From NCBI GenBank assembly GCA_020073345.1, contig JAIQFI010000022.1, positions 1 to 64,000 on the forward strand: a DNA stretch of 64,000 nt, in the 5' to 3' direction. The notes under the pieces were generated by a model. That model searched no databases, was not told the DNA's origin, and worked only from the letters and a program-made list of their open reading frames with translations. Origin of the DNA: Terriglobia bacterium. GTDB taxonomy: Bacteria > Acidobacteriota > Terriglobia > Bryobacterales > Bryobacteraceae. This document shows, piece after piece, positions 26,505-35,217 of this stretch (the first letter of the stretch is position 1; the number at the start of each line of letters is the position of its first letter). The position numbers were made by a program, and so were the translations under genes.

Positions 26505-26506
26505 AG

Positions 26507-29110
26507 CTACTCCTTGTTTGATTGTGCCACTTTTACGGTATCAGCCGGCCCTTTGACGGTTTTGGCTGGTTCCGGCGCTGCTTCCAACTTCGTGCGCATC
26601 TGGAAAGGCGCGCACTCGACAATCCCCATGACGATAGAAGAGAGCCGGTAATCATTCTGCGCGGCTTTCTTCACGATCCGGCGAACCACCGGCATGTCGC
26701 TCGGCTCCAGGCCCCGGCCCAGCGCGTAGGTCAGCATTTTTTCGGTGACCACGGTCACGAAGGCGTCAGGCCGGCTCAGGATCGCCTCCCGCAGCGCCAC
26801 CGGACCGCTTACCTGCGACCCGTCCGCGAGCGTGCCCGCGACGTCGAGCGGCGCGCCGTCGGGATCCTTATCGCGCCACTGCCCCACCGAATCAAAGTTC
26901 TCAAGCGCAAACCCAGGAGGATCGATCACGCGATGGCACCCCGCACAGGGCTGGTTCTTCCGGTGCAATTCCAGCTGCGCGCGCACCGTCTTCGGAACCG
27001 TCGACGCCTCCTTGTTGCTTTCGTCCAGCGTAGGGACATTCGGCGGAGCCGGAGGAGGTGGCGTGTTGAGGAAAGTGTTCAGCACGTACTTGCCGCGGAA
27101 AACCGGCGAGGTTCTCGTGGCGACCGAAGTCATCGACAGGATGCTCCCTTGCCCCAGCAAACCGCGGCGGTTGGGATCGGTGAGCTTCACCCGACGGAAT
27201 TGCGGGCCGTAAACGCCTTTGATGCCGTAATTCCTGGCGAGCCGCTCGTCGACGAAGGTATAGTCCGCATTCAAGAGTTCAAGCGTGCTGCGGTCTTCGC
27301 GCAAAATGTACCCAAAGAAGAGTTCGGTCTCCTTCCGGAATCCTTTACGCGTGTTGTCGTCGAAATCGGGGAACAGCAGGAGGTCGGGAGCGACCTTGGA
27401 CTCCAGATTGCGAAGCTGCAGCCACTGTCCCGTGAAGTTTTCGACCAGGGCGTCGGTGCGCTCGTCCCCGAGCATGCGGTGCACCTGCTCGGCAAACACT
27501 GCCGGCTCCCGCAGGCGACCGGCCACCGCCAGGTCCAGCAGTTTTTCATCGGGGATGCTGCTCCACAAGAAGAAGGACAGGCGTGAGGCGAGCTCTATAT
27601 CGCTCACCGGGTGCGCGGCGCCGGCTCGGACGCCCGCCGGATCTTTCTCGATTCGATACAAAAAGTACGGGCTCGATAGTACGCGCGCCACCCCGGCGCG
27701 AATTCCATCGTCGAAACTGCCGCCGGTCTTGCGGGCTTGTCTGTAGAAGGAGATCGGAGCTTCGACGTCTGCGGGCGTGACAGGACGCCGGTACGCCCGG
27801 CGTGCCAGATTCGAGAGGATCTTGGTGGCGCAGGCCGTTTCGTCCAGAGTAACCCCCGGATTTGAACCGGTTGCGTTCGAGCTTTTCTCCGCGGGATGGC
27901 ACACAAAGAGCCGTTCCCGGCTGGGCCCTTCGCCGACGCCGCGCACGTTGTACGGGCCGTCGATCGACACCGTTCGGAGCCTCGGCATGCCGCCGATCAT
28001 GTGGACTTCCTGGCTATCGCGCCGCGCCGGCTCCCACACGTCCTGCAGCTGGACCGGGCGCTCTTTCCACGTGAACCCGACATCGTGAGGACCGGCCGTG
28101 ACCCGCACGCGTCCCGTCATCCTCTTGTCGATAATGGGCTGCGCCGCGGCCAAATCGGCGGCCTGCATCTCGTGGTCCTTGGGACCGCCAATCGGCGCCG
28201 TATACACCTCGGTGCCATCCACGGTGATTACGAAGGTGTTCGGCGTCTCGTTTCCTTCTACGCCGGCGTAGCCTTCCTGGACGCCGCGGACGAGCCGGCC
28301 CGACAGTTTATACTCGGCGTCTGCTGGAAACACGTGACGGACCACCGTGCCGCCCACGGTTCCCAGCGGCAGGCCGTCGATATATCCGTTCTGGCTGAAT
28401 TCGCGGCTGATGGAATGCTCGGTTGTCCCGGGCTTCACCTTGGGATCGCCCACCGCCATCGCGGCGACGCGCTGGGCCGCGGTCACATATCCCTCCAGCA
28501 GCAGCGGCGAAGTTTTGAGCGACGTCGCAATGTTGTCGAAGCCGAACTCCGCGCCGTCGGTCGGCAGCAGATCGGACACGTCGAGGTCGACGGCGAGAAG
28601 ATCGCGCATCGCGTTCGCATACTCGGCCCGATTCAGACGATGGACGACGAAGCGGCCCGGCGTGCTCTTGCCTTCCCAGGCACGGTCGAGCGACGCGGCC
28701 AGCCAGCCCGTAAAGCCCGCGTACTCGGCCTCTGCCGGACGCGGCATGCCGGGAGGCGGCATCGCCCGCACACTCAGTTTACGGAGGACTCGCTCCCACG
28801 TTCCGGCATGGCCCAATAGATCGTCGAAGGCCGCCGGCTCGAGATTGACCGGACCTTCAGCCGGATTCGCGGTGCGTGCGTTGTGACATGAAACGCAGTA
28901 CTTATTCACTAGCGCACGATACTTGGCTGCATCCGCGCTGGCGCTGGCTGGCGACGGCGTGGCAGATGTCGCTTTTGAAGCCGTCTGCTGCGAAGCCGGT
29001 ACGGTTCGAGTGCCGCTCCCGGTCTGCGCGACCAGCGACGCACCGATGCCGAAGGCGACTAGTGCCGTCGTGATGACGATCTTCCTCGCTAGGCTTTCCT
29101 GCATGCTCAT
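26507..29110 (-). CDS. DUF1592-type multidomain secreted cytochrome-like protein
   Basis: The 867-residue exported protein has a signal segment (about 8-28). It carries a haem-binding KYCVSCHNARTANP (about 69-82), then DUF1587 (RLNRAEYANAMRDLLAVDLD), DUF1595/DUF1592 (RRAYRRPVTPADVE; SPYFLYRIEKDP; LASRLSFFLWSSIPDE), DUF1588 (RRGLLGQGSILSMTSVATRT) with a second motif CAGCH, and C-terminal DUF1585 (TYALGRGLEPSD). This order is standard for planctomycete and acidobacterial DUF1592 proteins, thought to be periplasmic redox or degradative enzymes. Its ATG overlaps the ankyrin stop (ATGA) and the DUF1552 gene begins 2 bases after its stop. Confidence 0.93.
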   Translation of the reverse strand: MSMQESLARKIVITTALVAFGIGASLVAQTGSGTRTVPASQQTASKATSATPSPASASADAAKYRALVNKYCVSCHNARTANPAEGPVNLEPAAFDDLLGHAGTWERVLRKLSVRAMPPPGMPRPAEAEYAGFTGWLAASLDRAWEGKSTPGRFVVHRLNRAEYANAMRDLLAVDLDVSDLLPTDGAEFGFDNIATSLKTSPLLLEGYVTAAQRVAAMAVGDPKVKPGTTEHSISREFSQNGYIDGLPLGTVGGTVVRHVFPADAEYKLSGRLVRGVQEGYAGVEGNETPNTFVITVDGTEVYTAPIGGPKDHEMQAADLAAAQPIIDKRMTGRVRVTAGPHDVGFTWKERPVQLQDVWEPARRDSQEVHMIGGMPRLRTVSIDGPYNVRGVGEGPSRERLFVCHPAEKSSNATGSNPGVTLDETACATKILSNLARRAYRRPVTPADVEAPISFYRQARKTGGSFDDGIRAGVARVLSSPYFLYRIEKDPAGVRAGAAHPVSDIELASRLSFFLWSSIPDEKLLDLAVAGRLREPAVFAEQVHRMLGDERTDALVENFTGQWLQLRNLESKVAPDLLLFPDFDDNTRKGFRKETELFFGYILREDRSTLELLNADYTFVDERLARNYGIKGVYGPQFRRVKLTDPNRRGLLGQGSILSMTSVATRTSPVFRGKYVLNTFLNTPPPPAPPNVPTLDESNKEASTVPKTVRAQLELHRKNQPCAGCHRVIDPPGFALENFDSVGQWRDKDPDGAPLDVAGTLADGSQVSGPVALREAILSRPDAFVTVVTEKMLTYALGRGLEPSDMPVVRRIVKKAAQNDYRLSSIVMGIVECAPFQMRTKLEAAPEPAKTVKGPADTVKVAQSNKE

Positions 29111-30843
29111 GGAGCGCTCGTCACCGCCGGGATTTTGGGACTGTCTTTCTTTTCCTTATCATCAGTCACTTTTTTGTCATCAGTCACTTTTTTGTCGGCT
29201 TCCTTCGGAAGCGGCGGAGGCTGCGGCGCCGGGTCGTTGGGACCAAGGTGCATCAGCTCCCGCAGGGCCGCGACGACCTCCTCTTTCGAATTGCGCTTCG
29301 GCTTGTACACGTCCAAGTCGCCCATGTCGGCGGGGTTCGGCTTTTTAGGCGCCTCGGCGAGAAGCAAGGGCGTCAGATTGTCCTTGTTGACGGCGTCCAG
29401 CTTTGCCCCGGCCGCTGCAAGCGCACGAATCATCCCTACATGCTCCTCTTGCACGGCCTGGTGGAGCGGCGTCGAGCCGTCGGACGCCTTAACATTAGGA
29501 TCGGCTCCGGCGGCCAGGAGCAGCTTGATCGCCTCGAGCGGATCGCGGCTGCCGGGCTCGCGGAAGACCGGCGGACCAATGCGGGTGAAGCCGGGGCCCC
29601 CCGCGATCGGCGCGCCATTGCCACCTTTTATGGCGGCCATCAGGGGCGTCCGGCCGGCGTTCGGATTCGGTCGGGCTGGACCTTTACCGTCCTTAGGCTT
29701 GGCTTCGCTCGGTGTCCACTCGATCTTCGCGTCGTGGGCCAGTATGAGCTTCAGTACTTCGACATCGGCCGCCGTCGCTGCGCGGTAAAACGGCGAGCTA
29801 TTGATCTGCGCGCCGCAGCATAGTGTGGTCGAGTGTAACGCCCCGACGAACGGCTTGTTCACGTCCGCCTTGAGGTCGAGAAGCACCTTCACCAGACTCA
29901 GGGCTGTCAGATTGTTCGGATGGTTGGGCTGCAGTCGCGCGCCGTCATGCGCCCGCATGTCCGTCGTGGCGTCGTGCATGTCCACGGCGAAGAACAGGGC
30001 TCCATCGTTGGGATCGGCGCCGAGGTCGAGCAACGTTTTGGCCAGATCGAAGCGGTCATTGACGACGGCGATGACGGTCGCGGTCGCGCCATCGGCGTTG
30101 GTCAGCTTGGGATCGGCGCCCCCGGCGATCAAGGCCCGAACGACATCCTCGTGTCCGTTACGCGTGGCGAACATCAATGCCGTAAAGCCGCCTGAGGGAT
30201 GGTCCGCGTTTTTGCGGTCCGTGATCCTGGAGACGTGCGCCTTGAGGTTGGGATCCGCGCCCGCGGCCAGTAGCGTCTTCACCACCTCCACATGGCCTTC
30301 GGCGGACGCCCACATGAGCGCTGTCTCTTCCTGGAACTGATCCGAGGCGTTCACGAACGAGCCATGCGAAAGCAGTAATTTAACGGCGTCCACGCGGCCG
30401 GTGCGCGCCGCAGCCATCAGCGGCGTCTCGCCCTCAGCGTGCCAGCGCGTCGGCTCCGCTCCCGCATCGAGCAACGCCCGCATGATCTCTACATCGCCGT
30501 TTCGGCTCGCCTGGAGGAGAGGGGTTACGCCGTAGTGGTTTGCTGTGTCCACCGCGGCTCCCGCCGCGAGAAGCGCCTTGGTCATCTCCGCGTCCGAGTG
30601 GTAGGCCGCCCACAAGAGCGCGGTGGAGCCGTCGTTGGCAGAGGTATTCACATCCGCGTGCTCTTTGATCAACTTGCGGACCGCAGTCAGATCATCGGCC
30701 CTGGCGGCGTCAGCCACGGCGGCTATGTTGGAAGCTGCATGCAGGCGCACATCGGGGTGCACCAACACGAACCCGAGCATGAGGGGAAGGCACCACCATT
30801 TGCGCCACACGTGTTTTGCAGTCGCTTTTCTCGCCGATCGCAT
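29107..30843 (-). CDS. Exported ankyrin-repeat protein
   Basis: The 578 residues begin with a signal peptide (MRSARKATAKHVWRKWW, then LPLMLGFVLVHPDVRLHA). About ten ankyrin repeats follow (DGSTALLWAAYHSDAEMTKA, YGVTPLLQASRNGDVEIMRA, GGFTALMFATRNGHEDVVRA, DGSTPLHQAVQEEHVGMIRA). The repeats extend to about residue 500, with a Pro-rich and Lys/Asp-rich tail. ATG 30843 is chosen because GGGAGGAAG lies 4 bases upstream; the longer frame to 31038 lacks a good site and a signal peptide. It is the first gene of the operon. The protein probably serves as a periplasmic binding scaffold for the DUF1592/DUF1552 pair (inference). Confidence 0.9.
   Translation of the reverse strand: MRSARKATAKHVWRKWWCLPLMLGFVLVHPDVRLHAASNIAAVADAARADDLTAVRKLIKEHADVNTSANDGSTALLWAAYHSDAEMTKALLAAGAAVDTANHYGVTPLLQASRNGDVEIMRALLDAGAEPTRWHAEGETPLMAAARTGRVDAVKLLLSHGSFVNASDQFQEETALMWASAEGHVEVVKTLLAAGADPNLKAHVSRITDRKNADHPSGGFTALMFATRNGHEDVVRALIAGGADPKLTNADGATATVIAVVNDRFDLAKTLLDLGADPNDGALFFAVDMHDATTDMRAHDGARLQPNHPNNLTALSLVKVLLDLKADVNKPFVGALHSTTLCCGAQINSSPFYRAATAADVEVLKLILAHDAKIEWTPSEAKPKDGKGPARPNPNAGRTPLMAAIKGGNGAPIAGGPGFTRIGPPVFREPGSRDPLEAIKLLLAAGADPNVKASDGSTPLHQAVQEEHVGMIRALAAAGAKLDAVNKDNLTPLLLAEAPKKPNPADMGDLDVYKPKRNSKEEVVAALRELMHLGPNDPAPQPPPLPKEADKKVTDDKKVTDDKEKKDSPKIPAVTSAP
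29159..29194. repeat. Exact 18-bp tandem duplication in the ankyrin gene tail
   Basis: Two identical adjacent 18-base units (29159-29176 and 29177-29194) encode a repeated Lys-Lys-Val-Thr-Asp-Asp in the protein's charged C-terminal tail. This is a candidate slippage site that changes length without shifting frame. Confidence 0.9.
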
Positions 30844-31037
30844 CGCTTCCTCCCTATTCGCTTGCACAATAAAGATATATCGCGGAGACGGCCAGTGCAA
30901 GGCCCCCCATCCTGGGCCAGTCGGACACGAGACGACGGACTCCGGCAGCTTGCAACGCAATAGGTTCTCGCCGCATCGGATCTTGTTGCTAACACAGGAG
31001 TTTCGATCACGCTTTGGTGCTCGTCTCAAAGAACGCA

Positions 31038-31895
31038 TTAGAGAGATTCGGTCCGAGCCGCCCGATCGAAGATCGCACGCTTCTTGACCAGGACCGCTGC
31101 CGCTGTCTCCGAGGCTACCTTCACCAGGGCCGCCATCTTGGGGTGCACAGGCACAATGTCGACCGGGAAGCCGGCAGCCTCAAGGGATGCCGTCATCACT
31201 GGCCCGACTGACGCGATCGCGGTATAGTCGCGGAATGCCTTGGATACGCCCGATTCAAGCCCAAGCCCCTCGGCGATCATCATCAGGTGGTCAAGCTGGA
31301 TTGAGGACGTGAACAGGATCACATCGAACTGACGCGCAGCCAGCCGGCGCGCGGCCGCCTGAAGAGGCCCGACATCGGCCGGAAGTTCCCAGCGATAGAG
31401 AACGACGGGCGTAACAGAAGCGCCCAGTCCTTCGAGTGCGGCATTCATCTCCAAATTCGGGCGCCCGTATTCCTGCACGGCAATCCGCCGTTCCGGGCGC
31501 GCGGCCACTGCCTCCACGATTTCTTTCCAGGTGTTGGGCTCGGGAACTACGATTTGTGCGCGTACGCCTAGCTCGCGCAGAATCGGCAGAGGCTTGGGAC
31601 CACGCGACACGATGGTGGCGCGACTCAACGCGGCTCCGAGCCTCGCCGCGGAGGAACGCGCGACCACCTGATCGCGAAGGAATGCGAGCCCAGTGCCGGT
31701 CATGACGATGACCATGTCGAATTCATCAGACTCCAGCCGCTCTACAAAGTGGATGGCATCGCCATGGTCATCAAGCGCCCGTTCCTGGACCGATGGCGCG
31801 ATGAATGGCTCGCCCCCCTCCCTGCGGATGAGGGCCTCCATTTCCTTGGCGCGTCGGCTTTCCAGGCTGAGAACGCGGAGTCCTGCAAAAGGCAT
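31038..31895 (-). CDS. hemD: Uroporphyrinogen-III synthase (HemD-like) of the nitrate operon
   Basis: The 285-residue protein has the two-lobe HemD arrangement. VLSLESRRAKEMEALIRREG lies in lobe 1, MVIVMTGTGLAFLRD at about 60-74, RIAVQEYGRPNLEMNAALEG at about 136-155, and FDVILFTSSIQLDHLM and YTAIASVGPVMTASLEAAGF in the later part. HemD makes uroporphyrinogen III, the precursor of siroheme, which NirB needs. HemD sequences diverge strongly, so the name rests on these patterns plus the operon position. It is the last gene of the nitrate operon, 31 bases after the porin stop. A GGAGG lies about 25 bases upstream, farther than usual. Confidence 0.78.
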   Translation of the reverse strand: MPFAGLRVLSLESRRAKEMEALIRREGGEPFIAPSVQERALDDHGDAIHFVERLESDEFDMVIVMTGTGLAFLRDQVVARSSAARLGAALSRATIVSRGPKPLPILRELGVRAQIVVPEPNTWKEIVEAVAARPERRIAVQEYGRPNLEMNAALEGLGASVTPVVLYRWELPADVGPLQAAARRLAARQFDVILFTSSIQLDHLMMIAEGLGLESGVSKAFRDYTAIASVGPVMTASLEAAGFPVDIVPVHPKMAALVKVASETAAAVLVKKRAIFDRAARTESL

Positions 31896-31926
31896 GTACT
31901 AAAGCGCGGTAATTCTTTCCTCCAGT

Positions 31927-33378
31927 TTAGAACTTAAACATCGCCTCCACGTATCCGAATTCGCCGTTCTTGCCCTTCGGATAGATTTGTTCCATCGCGG
32001 CCAGACCCTGTGCGTGGCCGAAATAGGCTGTGAACGTAGAGCGGCGCGTCGCGCGATACTCGACGCTGGTATCGTACAGATTGCCGAGCGAGCGGCGGCC
32101 CGAGGCCGGTCGGCCAACGTAGCCAAAGGTCCAGGGCTGAAACACCCCGCCACCGCTATACCAAAGATCCTTCGCATTACTCAGGCGAAGCGCGTGAAAT
32201 TCGCTGGAGGTCGTGACCTTGGCGTGCGGCCGCAGAATGAGCGCGCCAAAGCGATCCTCCGTGTTCATCATGTTGAAGAACGGGAATCGCGCGTACGGGC
32301 GAGGCGTGGGAAGAACCTGAAAGAACGTCCCGTGACGCCCGTCTCCGGAATTGCCGTCACCAGATCCCATGGTGAAACCGCCCCGTATCCAGGGCTTCAG
32401 TTTCCCCAGCACCTTGGGTTGAAAGCCGCCCTCAAAATCGAGGGCATAGGCCAACTGGGTTTGGGTCCCCCAGCGGCCCGTTTGCCCGGCTCCCCAAGCA
32501 AGCGCATCGATGACGCCCGCGTTGGTTGTGAAAGCGTGCATGCTGTGCGCGCCGAAGGTTTCGATCCGGATGTTCCCGGTATCGCCCGCGCGAACCGCTG
32601 CCGGACGATTGTCGGTTTTCAGGATATGCCGCCAGTCGTCGTAATCGAGCATGAAGACGCGCGTGTCGGCGGCGTGATTCCCGTGCCCCCATTCGTGGGT
32701 GAAAGCCGCGTAGCCGAAGGCGGCCCGATTCCACCCCCAGCCGTCCGTCTGGAACACTCCTCGGGTTGGGATCGCCGTCACGAGAGTGAAGTCGTTTGTC
32801 GGTTTGGAATAGGAGAAATGCGCGCCGTCGAAACTGCGCCCCATGTCGGACCATCCGAAGGTCCCAATCAAGCGCTGGCTGATGCGGTCGCGTTTGAGTG
32901 TCGCAAGGGTGGCGTTCTTCGGGACGAGCTCGGTGCCATCATTAAACTCGAATTGTCCGATTTGCAGCGAGCCGGCTTCGCTTGGGCCCAAGCCCTTGAA
33001 GCGCACATAGACTTGCTTCGGGAAAACCATCCCGCTGTATTGGCTATTACTGTTCGCCGAGTAGTAGTTTGAGCCGAGGCCGAGAGCGCCCTGCGGAGCC
33101 GCCGCCGTCGCATGGTCCGGCAGTCCGAGCAGGAACGGAGCCGCGAGTTCGGTATCCCACTCCCACCCCTTGCGCTGCTCCGCGAAATTCACCCGGAGCA
33201 GGTTGCCGCTATACGCATACTGGTTGTCGCCAGCGGTCGGCTCGAACCAATCCCAGCCGTAGCCGCGCGCGCGAAAGGTTCCCGTGACAGTGACGTCGCC
33301 GAGCTTCATCGGCGTGGCCGCGGATTGTCCGAACGACGTAGTTGCGGCGAGCAGTGAGAGAACAAGTATGTTGCGCAT
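31927..33378 (-). CDS. Alginate-export-family outer-membrane porin
   Basis: The 483-residue outer-membrane protein has a signal peptide (MRNILVLSLLAATTSFGQ). A single large beta-barrel of the Alginate_exp/porin type follows (GTFRARGYGWDWF; FPKQVYVRFKGLGPSEAGSL; FEFNDGTELVP; final strand GEFGYVEAMFKF ending in Phe). ATG 33378 is chosen because GGGAG lies 6 bases upstream and the signal peptide starts there; the frame continues 12 codons upstream. It starts 1 base after the narK stop. In the nitrate operon it most likely provides anion passage through the outer membrane (inference). Confidence 0.85.
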   Translation of the reverse strand: MRNILVLSLLAATTSFGQSAATPMKLGDVTVTGTFRARGYGWDWFEPTAGDNQYAYSGNLLRVNFAEQRKGWEWDTELAAPFLLGLPDHATAAAPQGALGLGSNYYSANSNSQYSGMVFPKQVYVRFKGLGPSEAGSLQIGQFEFNDGTELVPKNATLATLKRDRISQRLIGTFGWSDMGRSFDGAHFSYSKPTNDFTLVTAIPTRGVFQTDGWGWNRAAFGYAAFTHEWGHGNHAADTRVFMLDYDDWRHILKTDNRPAAVRAGDTGNIRIETFGAHSMHAFTTNAGVIDALAWGAGQTGRWGTQTQLAYALDFEGGFQPKVLGKLKPWIRGGFTMGSGDGNSGDGRHGTFFQVLPTPRPYARFPFFNMMNTEDRFGALILRPHAKVTTSSEFHALRLSNAKDLWYSGGGVFQPWTFGYVGRPASGRRSLGNLYDTSVEYRATRRSTFTAYFGHAQGLAAMEQIYPKGKNGEFGYVEAMFKF

Positions 33379-33379
33379 G

Positions 33380-34720
33380 CTAGTCTCCCATCGCTCCAGC
33401 GGTCGCGAGTTCACCTGCCAGTCGCGCTTCGATCTCAGCTTGCGCGGACTTTTCTTCGCTCTCAGAGAAGCGAACGACGAAGGCCAGCACGGAGATGACG
33501 GAAATAGTTGCTCCGAGTACCAGCAGAGCCTGGGTCCAAGGCATGCTGCCTTTGAACAGGAATCCCGCGAGTACGGAACCTACGTTGCCGCCGGCGCCAA
33601 CGATCCCGGCCACCGCTCCCAGGGCCCTTTTGTTGACGAACGGAACCAACGAATATGTCGCGCCGTTCGACATCTTGATGAACAGGCCGGTCAACATCAT
33701 CGCGGCGATCGCCAGAGGCAGGGCCCGCATCTGCGAGAACAGCATTAAGGCGAGCCCTTCGCAGCAGATGGTGCCGCCCAGCAGCAATGCGCGTCCGCGC
33801 AAACCCCAGCGCTGATGAAAACGGTCGCTGACGACGCCGCCCAGGGCACGGGCAAACAGATTCATCATGCCGAAGGATCCGGCTACCACTCCGGCGGCCG
33901 TCAGTGCAAGGTGAAAATAGTCCGTGAAATAGAGAGCCGCGATGTTGTCGATGGTCAACTCCATCCCGAAACAAGCGCCGTAGATGACGAACAGTGCCCA
34001 CACGCGCGGATCGCGGCAAGCGTTCGCGAATGCCCCCGTCGCGCCGGAACGCCGGGTTAGCTCGCCTCTGGCGCGAAGTTCCTTGAAGTCACCGTCGGCT
34101 GTGTCCTGCGTCAACTTGTAGTAAGCGATGCCGGCCAGGAACATCATCACTCCGGGCACGAACATCGCCATCCGCCACCCCCACCAGGCGCCCAATCCCA
34201 AGCTGACAGAGCCAGTGAACAACAGCGGCATTACGATTTGTGTGACACCTCCGCCCAGGTTGCCCCACCCGGCCGCCGCGGCGTTCGCCGTGCCGACCAC
34301 GTTGGGCGCGAACATCACCGACGTGTGATATTGCGTGATGACGAAGGACGCGCCGATGGCCCCGATCGCCAGCCGGAAAAGCAGGAACGTGTTGTAGTCA
34401 TGCGAGAGCCCCACGCCCATCACAGGCAACGAGCCAAGAATCAGCAGCCAGGTATACGCCCGGCGCGGACCGATGTGATCGCACAACCAACCTATTACCA
34501 GACGCACCAGGATGGTGATGGCGACCGAGGCGATGGTGAGATTTCCGATCTGAGCTTTGCTCAGATGCAGCTCCTGGCGGATGACCGGCATCAACGGTGC
34601 GATGCCGAACCATCCAAAGAAGCATAGAAAAAATGCGAGCCACGTCATGTGGAACGCGCGCATCGGAGCGCTGGAAAAATCGGACAAGCGGATCCGGGTT
34701 GCTTTGTTGCGAAGTGTCAT
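33380..34720 (-). CDS. narK: NarK/NasA-type nitrate/nitrite transporter (MFS, NNP family)
   Basis: The 446-residue protein has about twelve membrane helices. Both nitrate signatures are present: AAAAGWGNLGGGVTQ (about helix 5) and GIVGAGGNVGSVLAG (about helix 11). The substrate-binding Arg is likely in the GWLCDHIGPRRAYTW/FRLAIGAIGASFV region. It would import nitrate or exchange nitrate for nitrite. It sits 143 bases downstream of nirD, the largest gap in the operon, and is followed directly by the porin. Length is usual for the family. Selectivity for nitrate over nitrite is not readable. Confidence 0.93.
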   Translation of the reverse strand: MTLRNKATRIRLSDFSSAPMRAFHMTWLAFFLCFFGWFGIAPLMPVIRQELHLSKAQIGNLTIASVAITILVRLVIGWLCDHIGPRRAYTWLLILGSLPVMGVGLSHDYNTFLLFRLAIGAIGASFVITQYHTSVMFAPNVVGTANAAAAGWGNLGGGVTQIVMPLLFTGSVSLGLGAWWGWRMAMFVPGVMMFLAGIAYYKLTQDTADGDFKELRARGELTRRSGATGAFANACRDPRVWALFVIYGACFGMELTIDNIAALYFTDYFHLALTAAGVVAGSFGMMNLFARALGGVVSDRFHQRWGLRGRALLLGGTICCEGLALMLFSQMRALPLAIAAMMLTGLFIKMSNGATYSLVPFVNKRALGAVAGIVGAGGNVGSVLAGFLFKGSMPWTQALLVLGATISVISVLAFVVRFSESEEKSAQAEIEARLAGELATAGAMGD

Positions 34721-34863
34721 TTTGAGTCGGTTCTCCTTGAGTTGGATTCAATTCAAATCGGCTCACACGGGGAGAGTCATCGAGCATTCGGGACACCCGT
34801 TCGCATCCGCTGGGCTGAATGAAGGGTCCTCAGACGTTGAGGGGACTGCTGAAAATAACAGAA

Positions 34864-35217
34864 CTACGCGGCCGCTTCTTCGTGGGCCGCACGGGCACCT
34901 CCTAAGTTGACGAAAACGATGCCGTTCTCGACACGTGTTGGAAAGGTCGCTACGCAGCCGGGCTGGGATGCCAACACAGGCATGCCGGTCTCCAGATCAA
35001 AACGCTGCCCATGCAGGGGGCACACCACGGTGGTGCCGGACACAATGCCGTCGCACAAAGGACCGCCCTTGTGCGGGCACTTATTCTCGATCGTCAGATA
35101 GCGGTCCTCGAGATGGAAGATCGCGATTTCCGCATCACCGACCGTCACCGCCCGGCCTTCGCGGAGCGGCACATTTTCGATTTTCGTGATGGGCGTCCAG
35201 CCGGCAAGAGTTTTCAT
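34864..35217 (-). CDS. nirD: Nitrite reductase small subunit, Rieske [2Fe-2S]
   Basis: The 117-residue subunit of assimilatory nitrite reductase carries the Rieske-type motif CPHKGGPLCDG (about 47-57) and CPLHGQRFDLETG (about 65-77), supplying the Cys/His ligands. Its ATG at 35217 overlaps the nirB stop by ATGA, indicating coupled translation. The same frame stays open to 35805, but that upstream part is antisense to nirB protein sequence and is not used. It reduces nitrite to ammonium together with NirB in the cytoplasm. Confidence 0.95.
   Translation of the reverse strand: MKTLAGWTPITKIENVPLREGRAVTVGDAEIAIFHLEDRYLTIENKCPHKGGPLCDGIVSGTTVVCPLHGQRFDLETGMPVLASQPGCVATFPTRVENGIVFVNLGGARAAHEEAAA

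Noticed and set aside
26522-27586. Plus-strand frame of 354 codons
   Set aside because: It is a shadow of the DUF1592 gene, with no family match and no start signal.
27896-28819. Plus-strand frame of 307 codons
   Set aside because: It overlaps the DUF1592 gene completely and shows the Arg/His-rich composition of an antisense shadow.
31987-33072. Plus-strand frame of 361 codons
   Set aside because: It is antisense to the porin of the nitrate operon, whose signal peptide and barrel are clear.
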